Shown here piece by piece: positions 1-6,087 of a stretch of DNA of 9,695 bases (its first letter is position 1; each line of letters starts with the position of its first letter). The DNA is taken from contig CALFXL010000022.1 in assembly GCA_937958045.1 (NCBI GenBank), forward strand, positions 1 through 9,695, read 5' to 3'. Both the position numbers and the translations under genes were made by a program. The stretch is from an uncultured Opitutaceae bacterium (GTDB lineage Bacteria; Verrucomicrobiota; Verrucomicrobiia; Opitutales; Opitutaceae). The notes below the pieces were generated by a model. It had not been told where the DNA came from, ran no database searches, and saw nothing but the letters and a program-made list of their open reading frames with translations.

Positions 1-323
1 TCTTCGCTTTGGCCGGAGCTCGCAGCCTCGGTGCGATAGCCGATCGGTTGCGGCGCCATGGGACCGAACTCGAGACAATCGCGCGGCTCAGTCCAAGGCG
101 TCGGCGGAAGCGGCGGTTGAAAACGACGCGTGGACGTGTCGGCGCCGTAGGGAATGCCCTTGAAGATGTGGATGGGGTGGGCGGGAGCGTCGGTCGTCGT
201 GAATCCGCGGATGGGCCCGTGGGTGGTTTGCGCGAGCGGAGCGGCGTGCGATGGCTCCGAGGCGTGGACAAGAGAGAGGACGAAAGCGAAGAAGACGGGC
301 AGGAGACGGGCAGGGCGGGGCAT
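1..323 (-). CDS. Type-B carboxylesterase, N-terminal part (runs off the left edge)
   Basis: Secreted serine-esterase-family protein (carboxylesterase type B, alpha/beta hydrolase fold), of which about 107 codons are visible. Reading from ATG at 323, residues 1-28 look like a signal peptide: Arg-rich start MPRPARLL, then hydrophobic VFFAFVLSLVHA. The mature part begins with the family's typical N-terminal pattern: THGPIRGF, then FKGIPYGADTS, RRFQPPLPPTPW, then RDCLEFGPMAPQ. The last visible residues are SSGQSE, where family members continue with DCLYLNVW. The catalytic Ser, Glu and His lie outside the window, so activity cannot be judged. The family hydrolyses carboxylic esters; near glycoside hydrolases a role in removing acyl groups from a glycan or glycoside is plausible but inferred. 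The gene is 199 bases downstream of the enolase-superfamily gene on the same strand. No Shine-Dalgarno precedes the ATG; the signal peptide supports this start. Confidence 0.85.
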   Translation of the reverse strand, partial: MPRPARLLPVFFAFVLSLVHASEPSHAAPLAQTTHGPIRGFTTTDAPAHPIHIFKGIPYGADTSTRRFQPPLPPTPWTEPRDCLEFGPMAPQPIGYRTEAASSGQSE

Positions 324-352
324 GCGAGAAATACGCTGAAGAGGGGACGTGC

Positions 353-397
353 TTATGAAAGGAAAGCACGCGCAGCGTAAACGCCGGGGTGCTTCAC
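353..397 (-). CDS. Possible 14-codon leader ORF upstream of the esterase
   Basis: A short frame starts with GTG at 397 and stops with TAA at 353-355, reading (M/V)KHPGVYAARAFLS. It is preceded by AAAGGAG (404-410) with six bases TTTCCC between GGAG and the GTG. That is the best ribosome-binding site I found upstream of any start in this window. The frame ends 29 bases before the esterase ATG and is in a different frame from it. It could be a translated leader, a remnant of an older start separated from the esterase by a one-base shift, or chance. Only the ribosome-binding site supports it; there is no recognisable protein similarity. Confidence 0.25.
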   Translation of the reverse strand: MKHPGVYAARAFLS

Positions 398-491
398 GGG
401 AAACTCCTTTGAAGCGGTCGGTCAGATCTCGGGTTTTCTCAGGAGGGCCGCTTTCTGATGCGGCGTGCTCGTGCAGATTTGGTGATGCGCT

Positions 492-508
492 GCCGGCGAG
501 CCGCCGGC
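492..508 (-). terminator. GC-rich hairpin after the enolase-superfamily gene
   Basis: GCCGGCG (492-498), loop AGC, CGCCGGC (502-508) form a perfect 7-bp stem starting 15 bases after the stop codon. No T-run follows on the minus strand, so it is not a classical Rho-independent terminator. It may stabilise the 3' end of the message, slow transcription, or be chance in GC-rich DNA. Confidence 0.3.
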
Positions 509-522
509 GTTCCTGCTGTCGG

Positions 523-1635
523 TTAGAGTTTGTTGATGGTCGCGAGCGCGTGTGGCGATGGCTCCATGCCGGCGCCGGGCGCTTCGGGAGCGATGTAACG
601 ACCGTCGCGGATTTGCGCGGGATGCAGCATCCAGTCGCGCAGCCAGGGGATGTATTCCAACAACGAACAGGCGGGGTGCGCGAAGCAGAGATGCTGGTGA
701 ACCTGGCACATATCGCCGACGTGCGGCACCACGGGCAGGCTGTAACTGTGCGCGAGATCGGCGACCTGCCAAAACTCGGTGATGCCTGCGAGACGAACGA
801 CGTCGGGCTGCACGAAATGCACGGCGCCCGCGTGGATGAAGTCGCGGAATTGATGCGCGAGATAAAGTTGTTCGCCGAGGGCGATGGGCGTCTCGATGGT
901 TTCGGCGAGCCGCTTGTGCGCGAGCACATCGTCGAACGTCGTCGGCTCTTCGAACCACACGATGTCGAAGTCTGCGAGACGACGACCGAGACGGATGGCT
1001 TCAGGAAGCGAAAGTTTTCCGTTGGCATCGGTCATGATGCGGACGTCGGGACCGAGCGCTTCGCGCACCGCTTCGAGTCGACGGAGATCGTTGGAAAGCT
1101 CGGGGCTGCCGACTTTGATTTTAACCGCGCGATAACCTTCGACCTCGACCAAGCGCTTGCAGTCGGCGACGAGCGTTTCGAGCGGCCAGTTGAGCCAGCC
1201 GCCATCGGTGTTGTAAGCCTCGACGATTTTCGACGCGGAGCCGCCAAGCAGTTTCCACAAAGGCAGACCGGCGGCTTTGGCCTTCAAGTCCCAGAGAGCG
1301 ATGTCGATCGCGCCGAGCGCGAGATGGGTGATGCCGGCGCGACCGACCCAGAGAATCGGGGAATGTTTGTGAAGTTTATCCCACAAAGCGCGGACCTCGC
1401 GCGGATCTTCACCGATGAGCAGCGGACCGAAACTCTCGACCGCGCATTCGACGATGAGTTTGTCGGTCGGCAGATGCGCGTGCGTGCCGGAGAAACCGTA
1501 GCCGATGTGTCCGGAGTCGGTGTGAATCGCGACGCCGGGCGCGCCCCAATGCGTGATGCTGTGCGTGCTGTCGGCGATGCCACCGCGCGTGACCGGAGCG
1601 TGGAGGATGATCGGAACGAGCTGGGTGATCTTCAT
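523..1635 (-). CDS. Mandelate racemase/muconate lactonizing-type enzyme (likely acid-sugar dehydratase or epimerase)
   Basis: Enolase-superfamily enzyme of the mandelate racemase subgroup, 370 aa from ATG at 1635, the usual length. It is expected to abstract the proton next to a carboxylate in a Mg2+-dependent reaction, typically dehydrating an acid sugar. All diagnostic residues are visible: Lys172-x-Lys174 in VKIKVG; metal ligands Asp203 (TDAN), Glu229 (FEEP) and Glu255 (GEQ); Asp278 (QPDV) and His305 (VPHVG) as the Asp-His dyad; and Glu327 near the end of the barrel. The spacings K-D 29, D-E 26, E-E 26 and D-H 27 equal those I recall for mandelate racemase. N-terminal capping segment about 1-130, barrel about 135-345. 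The open frame extends upstream to 1758, but that would overlap GH78 by 83 bases and add a low-complexity tail before the conserved MKITQ start. GH78 lies 40 bases upstream. Substrate is not determined; context suggests a rhamnose-, fucose- or uronate-related acid. There is no Shine-Dalgarno. Confidence 0.9.
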   Translation of the reverse strand: MKITQLVPIILHAPVTRGGIADSTHSITHWGAPGVAIHTDSGHIGYGFSGTHAHLPTDKLIVECAVESFGPLLIGEDPREVRALWDKLHKHSPILWVGRAGITHLALGAIDIALWDLKAKAAGLPLWKLLGGSASKIVEAYNTDGGWLNWPLETLVADCKRLVEVEGYRAVKIKVGSPELSNDLRRLEAVREALGPDVRIMTDANGKLSLPEAIRLGRRLADFDIVWFEEPTTFDDVLAHKRLAETIETPIALGEQLYLAHQFRDFIHAGAVHFVQPDVVRLAGITEFWQVADLAHSYSLPVVPHVGDMCQVHQHLCFAHPACSLLEYIPWLRDWMLHPAQIRDGRYIAPEAPGAGMEPSPHALATINKL

Positions 1636-1675
1636 GGGCGGCGAGGATACGGTTACCGCGCAGCGAGGAGTGAAG

Positions 1676-4405
1676 TCAGAGCGTGCTGGTGAAGGTGTAG
1701 CGGCCTGCGCACAGCGAGGTGCGGGAGAAGCCGGCTTCGGACGTGAACTGAATACCATTCACCGGATCGGCCTGACCGGGCACGAAGACTTGCGCGGAGC
1801 AATTGGCGGGGATGCGGATCGACCACGTGAGTTTGTCGCCCTCGCGTTTCCAGGCGCTTTCGATTTCGCCGTGCAGCGTGCGATAGGTGGCGCGCGCATG
1901 ATCGAGACCATCGCGCACGAACGGACGCAGGATGAAACGTTGGAAACCCGGATGCTGGGGATCGACTTCGATGCCGGCCACGTGGCGGAACAACCACTCG
2001 CCGACGGAGCCGAGCGAGTAGTGGTTGAAGGAGTTCATCAACGGATGGAAGAAACCGTCTTTGTCGGTCCAGCCGTTCCAACGTTCCCAGATCGTGGTCG
2101 CGCCGTATTTCACCGGATAGAGCCACGACGGATAAGTGTCCTGCAAGAGCAGGCGGTACGCGACGTCGGCGTGGCCCGCGAGCGTGAGCTGCGGATTGAG
2201 ATGGCTGATGCCGATGAAGCCGGTGCTCAGGTGCCAGTCGAGCGCGCGGATGTTGGCGACGAGATGATTCGCGGCGGCTTCGCGAAGATTTTGCGGGAGC
2301 AGATCAAACGCGAGCGCGAGCAGATACGCGGTCTGCGTTTCGACGGTGAGACGACCATCGGGGAGCACGAACTCCTTTTGGAACGCGGCGCGCACACGTT
2401 CGAACATCGCGGTGAAGCGCGCCGCTTCTTCGTCGCGGCCGATCGCGCGAGCCATCGTGGCCATCTTCGCGGCGTCGTCGGCCCAGTAAGCGGTCGCGAG
2501 CAGATTCTTCATCGGCGAATGCGTGCGAAATTCGCGGTCGGAAGGAATGCAGAGCCAGTCGCCGTAGTTGTTGCGAAGATCGCGTGTGCGGAGGCCGTCG
2601 GGATTGGTGCGATCGAGATAGTCGAGCCAGGCGACCATCGCCTTCCAATGACGCTCGATGATGCGCGTGTCGCCGTAGACGCGCCAGATCGTGTGCGGAA
2701 CAATGATGCCCGCATCGGCCCAGCCGGCGCCGCCGCAGAGATCGTCGAGACCGACGAAGTTTTCACCCTCGCGCAGACGCGGGGCGGTGTCGGGGAAAAT
2801 GCCGTCGGGCGTTTGCGCGTCCTCGATGTCGATCATCCACTTCGTGAAGAACGCCGCGACATCCATGTTATACGACGCGGTGCGGAGGAAAACCTGCGCA
2901 TCGCCGAGCCAGCCGAGACGTTCGTCGCGTTGCGGGCAATCGGTGGGGACGGAGAGGAAGTTGTCGCGTTGCGACCAAAGGCCGTTGAGCCAGAGACGAT
3001 TCACGCCGGGATGCGAACACTCGAAGTGACCCGCGGGTGGCGTGGCCGAATGTATCACACAACCGGATACCGTGGTGATGTCGGGCTTGATGCCTTCGGG
3101 GAAGCCGGTGAGCTCGACGTACTGAAAACCGTGGAAGGTGAAATGTGGTTCGTAGGTTTCCGTTTCGCCGCCGCGCGCGACGTACACGTCGGTGGCTTTG
3201 GCGCGGCGGAGGTTTTCCACGTAGAGCGTGCCGTCGGGGCTGAGCCGTTCGCCGTGGCGCACGGTGATGCGCGTGCCAGCGGGAAGCGGCGGCAGTTTGA
3301 GGCGAACCCAGCCGGCGATGTTTTGCGCGAGATCGTAGATGAAAACGCCCGGCTGGATTTCCGTGAGCGAAACGGGCTTGAGGACTTCGGTGATGCGGAC
3401 CGGTTCGGCGCGCTGGGCGACGAGCGGAACTTGCGGTGCGGCGACCTCGCGCGCGGGCAACCAAGACTCGGACGGAAAATGGGGACGATCCCAGCCGGCA
3501 TGTTCGCGGCGGGCGTCGTAGGTTTCGCCCATCATCCAGTCGGAAGTGAGAATCGGGCCGGTGTTGCAGAGCCAGGAATTGTCGGTGCCGATCGTGAGGC
3601 GGCGGCCGTCGGCGAGTTCGATTTCGAGTTGGGCCAGGAAAGAATTTTCCAGGCTGCCGTAGCGGGCGCGTGTTTCCTGCCAGCCGACATAGCCGCTCCA
3701 CCAACCATCGCCCAGCGAAACGGCGAGAGCGTTGCGGCCGGTGGCGAGCAGGTCAGTGACATCGTAGGTGCGGTAGTGGATGCGCTTGTCGTAATCGGTC
3801 CACTCGGGCGCGAAGAGATCGTCGCCGATGCGATGGCCGTTGGCGCGCAGTTCAAAAATGCCGCGCGCGGTGGCATAGAGCGTGGCGCGTTTGACCGGTG
3901 CGTTGAGATCGAATTCGCGGCGGAAAAGAGCGGGCGTGCCGGGCTCGGTGAGGGTGCCCTCGATGGCGTCGGGATCGCGTTTGATGATTTCGGGATCGTG
4001 CGTGATCCAGCGCGCGGACCAGTCGGACGGAGAGAGCAGGCCGACGGTGAAATGCGCGAGTGACGAAGAGAGGGCGACGGGGGAAGCGTGAACGTCGGAA
4101 ACCAGCCAGACCTCGACGTTCCAGAAAGCGGTGTCGCGCGAGGTGAGTTCACGGCCCGCGTATGCGATGTGTGTGGTACGATCGCTTTCGACGCGACCGG
4201 AGTCCCAGAGGTCGGCGTCGCCCGCGGCGAGCTTTTCCGCTGTAGTGGCAACGCGGATACGGTAGGCGAGCTGACGTGCGCCAGGTTGTTCCGACTCAAG
4301 CGTCCAGCTCAAACGCGGAGCGCGTTCGTCGATCCCGAGAGGATTGACGAGGTATTCGCAGCGAAGATGAGAGAGGGCGAATGCTTGGGAGGAGTCGGAA
4401 GACAT
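1676..4405 (-). CDS. GH78 alpha-L-rhamnosidase, cytoplasmic
   Basis: Retains the full architecture of family GH78, inverting enzymes that remove terminal alpha-L-rhamnose from glycans or glycosides; 909 aa is a normal length. Domains in order: N-terminal Fn3-like part (about 10-125, RCEYLVNPLGID and PRLSW); Bac_rhamnosid_N beta-sandwich (about 160-335, RANG, WTDYDKR, GWWSGYVGW); a concanavalin-like domain (about 345-450, YDLAQNIAGW, HGE); the six-hairpin catalytic barrel (about 455-805); C-terminal beta domain (about 810-909). The catalytic signature TDCPQRDERLGW is at 488-499, followed by GDAQ; Glu495 and Asp502 are the conserved acids. WERW (Glu774) and SFNHYSLGSVGEW (Glu803) carry further conserved acids near the active site. 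The N-terminus has no signal peptide, and an in-frame TGA (4457-4459) with no intervening ATG or GTG excludes a longer, secreted form. The enzyme is therefore probably cytoplasmic and needs imported substrate. It follows a terminator and likely has its own promoter. No Shine-Dalgarno; the start context is TCCGCCATG. Confidence 0.95.
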   Translation of the reverse strand: MSSDSSQAFALSHLRCEYLVNPLGIDERAPRLSWTLESEQPGARQLAYRIRVATTAEKLAAGDADLWDSGRVESDRTTHIAYAGRELTSRDTAFWNVEVWLVSDVHASPVALSSSLAHFTVGLLSPSDWSARWITHDPEIIKRDPDAIEGTLTEPGTPALFRREFDLNAPVKRATLYATARGIFELRANGHRIGDDLFAPEWTDYDKRIHYRTYDVTDLLATGRNALAVSLGDGWWSGYVGWQETRARYGSLENSFLAQLEIELADGRRLTIGTDNSWLCNTGPILTSDWMMGETYDARREHAGWDRPHFPSESWLPAREVAAPQVPLVAQRAEPVRITEVLKPVSLTEIQPGVFIYDLAQNIAGWVRLKLPPLPAGTRITVRHGERLSPDGTLYVENLRRAKATDVYVARGGETETYEPHFTFHGFQYVELTGFPEGIKPDITTVSGCVIHSATPPAGHFECSHPGVNRLWLNGLWSQRDNFLSVPTDCPQRDERLGWLGDAQVFLRTASYNMDVAAFFTKWMIDIEDAQTPDGIFPDTAPRLREGENFVGLDDLCGGAGWADAGIIVPHTIWRVYGDTRIIERHWKAMVAWLDYLDRTNPDGLRTRDLRNNYGDWLCIPSDREFRTHSPMKNLLATAYWADDAAKMATMARAIGRDEEAARFTAMFERVRAAFQKEFVLPDGRLTVETQTAYLLALAFDLLPQNLREAAANHLVANIRALDWHLSTGFIGISHLNPQLTLAGHADVAYRLLLQDTYPSWLYPVKYGATTIWERWNGWTDKDGFFHPLMNSFNHYSLGSVGEWLFRHVAGIEVDPQHPGFQRFILRPFVRDGLDHARATYRTLHGEIESAWKREGDKLTWSIRIPANCSAQVFVPGQADPVNGIQFTSEAGFSRTSLCAGRYTFTSTL

Positions 4406-4536
4406 GGCGGAAAAAGGAGCGAAGGCGGGGAGCGTGGCGGGCTGCCCGGAGTGAATTCAGCGGAGGTTAAACGTCGGAACGAACTGGATGCAGGCGGAAG
4501 GGTGGTTGCGAAGCGTGGGGGAGATTGGGGTGGATG
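4406..4536 (-). other. Leader/promoter region of the GH78 gene (no clear motif)
   Basis: This stretch lies between the terminator after the transporter gene and the GH78 ATG. Because of that terminator it should contain the GH78 promoter, yet I see no convincing -35/-10 pair and no Shine-Dalgarno. The only AT-richer spots are around GTTTAAC and GAATTC (about 4450-4475). The minus-strand leader is C/T-rich. Confidence 0.35.
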
Positions 4537-4603
4537 AAAAAAACCACAGAGACACAGAGGCACGGAGATCGAACTCGGTGTGCGGCTCTGTGCGTCTGTG
4601 GTT
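4537..4603 (-). terminator. Rho-independent terminator after the MFS transporter gene
   Basis: Inverted repeat: AACCACAGAGACACAGAG (4542-4559) pairs with CTCTGTGCGTCTGTGGTT (4586-4603), 16 of 18 positions matching. Inside it GCAC (4560-4563) can pair with GTGC (4580-4583), and GAG/CTC (4565-4567, 4574-4576) extends the stem. On the minus strand the hairpin starts 29 bases after the transporter stop codon and is followed directly by seven T (4537-4543), the classic intrinsic terminator layout. It separates the transporter from GH78 transcriptionally. Confidence 0.8.
4544..4567. repeat. CACAGAG-type dispersed repeat unit within the terminator
   Basis: The left arm is a run of near-repeats (CCACAGAG, ACACAGAGG, CACGGAG), a tandem 8-9 base pattern unlike the surrounding GC-rich coding DNA. 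From memory, very similar CACAGAGACACAGAG sequences occur as dispersed intergenic repeats in many environmental bacterial genomes. Only one copy and its inverted partner are in this window, so dispersal cannot be shown here. Confidence 0.4.
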
Positions 4604-4632
4604 CGTGCGAGCGGGGGATTAAGCGATGTGAA

Positions 4633-5937
4633 TCAGGCGATGCGGGTGCCGCGCTCGTTTTCGATCTGCTCGAGCGATTTGCCGGACGTGTCGGGCATGA
4701 AGAAGAAGCCGACGGCGCCGCTGATGAACAGAGAAGCGGCCAGGATGCCGCCGAGGAGCGGGAGGCTCTTGTTGGCCACCATCGGAACGTAGAAACTCCA
4801 GATGCCCACGGCGACGCGGGCGGCGCCGAAGGAGAAGCCCTGCGCAGTGCCGCGGAGCATGGTGGGGAAGAGTTCCTGACTGAAGACCTTGTAGAACGCT
4901 TCACCGGCGAGCGCGCCGCCGGCCGAGAACAGCAGAATGTTCAGAAACACGACCGGGATCGAGAAAGGCAGCACCATGAAGAGAGCGTAGGCGACGATCT
5001 GCATGACGGCGCCGACACCCCACATGGATTTACGGGCGAAGAAGCTGCGGTCGGAGTACTTCATGAACACCCACACGGTGACGAGCGCGGTGGTGATGAA
5101 CGCGACGCACGGCATGATGGTGGCCTCCGCCTGCGAGCCGCCGGTATGCATCTTGATCAGGTAGGAGTTGAACGCACCGGCGGTGCCAGCGGCGAGATTC
5201 CAGAAGAGGTAGATGACCGTGGTCCAGACGATGGCCTTGAAGTTGGCGCCGGAGAACAGCAGCGCGAGGTTACGCTTCTTGGAGGGCGCGATGTCGTAGG
5301 CTTTTTTGGCTTCTTTCCAGCGGGTCGATTCTGTCAGACCGCGGCGCAAGGCCCAGGTGACGATGGCGACGAGGAAGAGATGGAAGAAGATGATGCGAAT
5401 GCCGAGCAGACCGAGCGTGGAGAGAGCGGCGGCGAGCAAGAGCACGATGACCGGCCCCATACACCAGGCGATCTGAGTAAACCCTAGGAGTTTGCCGCGC
5501 GCTTTGTCGGGAGCGAATTCGCCGACGAGCGCGAGCGAGGTGGGCACGTCGGCACCGACGGAAACACCCACGATGAACGTGCCGATGAAGAGCATCTCGG
5601 GATTCACGGCGAACGCCATGAGGAGAATGCCGAAAGCGTACACCATCAGGTCGTATTGATAGATGCGCTTACGACCGAGTTTGTCGCCGAGCCATCCGCC
5701 GAGGAAGGCGCCGATGGCGCAGCCGAGAGCATTTGGGCCGATAGCGGCGAGGGTGCCGACGGCCGTGTCGCTGAGATTAAACTCGGCTTGGAGGAAGGCG
5801 AGGCCGGCACCGAGGGCGACGATGGAACCGGCATCGAGGTAGGAAGCCATCCCGGCGAGGATGGACCATTTCCACTGTTGACGCGTGATGGTAACGCCGG
5901 TGTCGGCGGAGTTGGTTGGTGTGGTGGGTAGGCTCAT
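4633..5937 (-). CDS. MFS sugar transporter (sugar porter family)
   Basis: Major facilitator superfamily permease, 434 aa, expected in the inner membrane with about 12 helices. Family marks: GWLGDKLGRKR (81-91, the loop 2-3 G-x3-D-x2-GRK motif); GEFAPDKARGKLLG (139-152); LTESTRWKEA (201-210), in the place of the usual PESPRWL; ELFPTMLRGTAQGFSFGAAR (355-374); and PDTSGKSLEQIENE (415-428), in the place of PETKGxSLEEI. These place it among sugar porters and their inositol/aromatic-acid relatives, which carry mono- or small oligosaccharides, usually with protons. Substrate cannot be read from sequence. Between a secreted GH127 and a cytoplasmic GH78, a small rhamnose-containing sugar or glycoside is the reasonable guess. 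The ATG at 5937 leaves an N-terminal tail of about 20 polar residues before the first helix; no Shine-Dalgarno is present. A dyad lies 46-77 bases upstream of the start and a strong terminator follows. Confidence 0.92.
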   Translation of the reverse strand: MSLPTTPTNSADTGVTITRQQWKWSILAGMASYLDAGSIVALGAGLAFLQAEFNLSDTAVGTLAAIGPNALGCAIGAFLGGWLGDKLGRKRIYQYDLMVYAFGILLMAFAVNPEMLFIGTFIVGVSVGADVPTSLALVGEFAPDKARGKLLGFTQIAWCMGPVIVLLLAAALSTLGLLGIRIIFFHLFLVAIVTWALRRGLTESTRWKEAKKAYDIAPSKKRNLALLFSGANFKAIVWTTVIYLFWNLAAGTAGAFNSYLIKMHTGGSQAEATIMPCVAFITTALVTVWVFMKYSDRSFFARKSMWGVGAVMQIVAYALFMVLPFSIPVVFLNILLFSAGGALAGEAFYKVFSQELFPTMLRGTAQGFSFGAARVAVGIWSFYVPMVANKSLPLLGGILAASLFISGAVGFFFMPDTSGKSLEQIENERGTRIA

Positions 5938-5982
5938 GGAGCGTGTTTGGATAACTGCGAGCTGGAGGCGGGCAGGATGAGG

Positions 5983-6014
5983 TTAGTCGAATCGCAAAAA
6001 TGCGAGCTTACTAA
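5983..6014. promoter_or_regulatory. Regularly spaced 32-bp dyad, candidate operator for the transporter gene
   Basis: TTAGT-N4-TCGCA-AAAA-TGCGA-N4-ACTAA: two pairs of inverted half-sites, all 5 bases long and all separated by exactly 4 bases, centred on AAAA (5997-6000). It lies in the 150-base gap between GH127 and the MFS gene, 46-77 bases before the MFS ATG. No T-run follows on the minus strand, so it does not look like a terminator. The symmetry suggests a dimeric (or double-dimer) regulator site; an RNA hairpin is the alternative. I cannot name the regulator and see no confident -35/-10 elements. Confidence 0.5.
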
Positions 6015-6087
6015 GATGGGAGAGAAGGTCGGAGTGCGAAGCTAGGAATTTTTTATCGTGGAGAACTGGGAGGCTCGGAAAAGGCGC

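Noticed and set aside
88..369. 93-codon minus-strand frame overlapping the esterase start
   Set aside because: It is a shifted frame of the esterase, which carries the conserved GIPYGADTS and RRFQPP motifs; this frame is Arg/His/Pro-rich noise.
1654..1662. CGGT-T-ACCG mini-palindrome in the GH78/enolase-superfamily gap
   Set aside because: Its 4-bp arms are too short to support an operator or hairpin claim in GC-rich DNA.
349..1692. 447-codon plus-strand open frame opposite the enolase-superfamily gene
   Set aside because: It is antisense to a gene with every catalytic residue intact, and its translation shows no recognisable fold signature.
1636..1758. Upstream extension of the enolase-superfamily gene to a start at 1758
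   Set aside because: It would overlap the GH78 end by 83 bases and add 41 residues unlike any family N-terminus. The ATG at 1635 gives the canonical start.
1553..4063. 836-codon plus-strand open frame opposite GH78 and the start of the enolase-superfamily gene
   Set aside because: It is antisense to a well-supported GH78 gene and has no recognisable domain. Long antisense frames are expected where third codon positions are GC-rich.
4525..5487. 320-codon plus-strand open frame starting in the terminator
   Set aside because: It is antisense to the MFS gene, very rich in Glu, Asp and Gly, and starts inside the inverted repeat.
5992..6005. TCGCA-AAAA-TGCGA read as a terminator after GH127
   Set aside because: The stem is only 5 bp, lies over 80 bases after the GH127 stop and has no following T-run in the direction of transcription. 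An operator-type dyad fits better.
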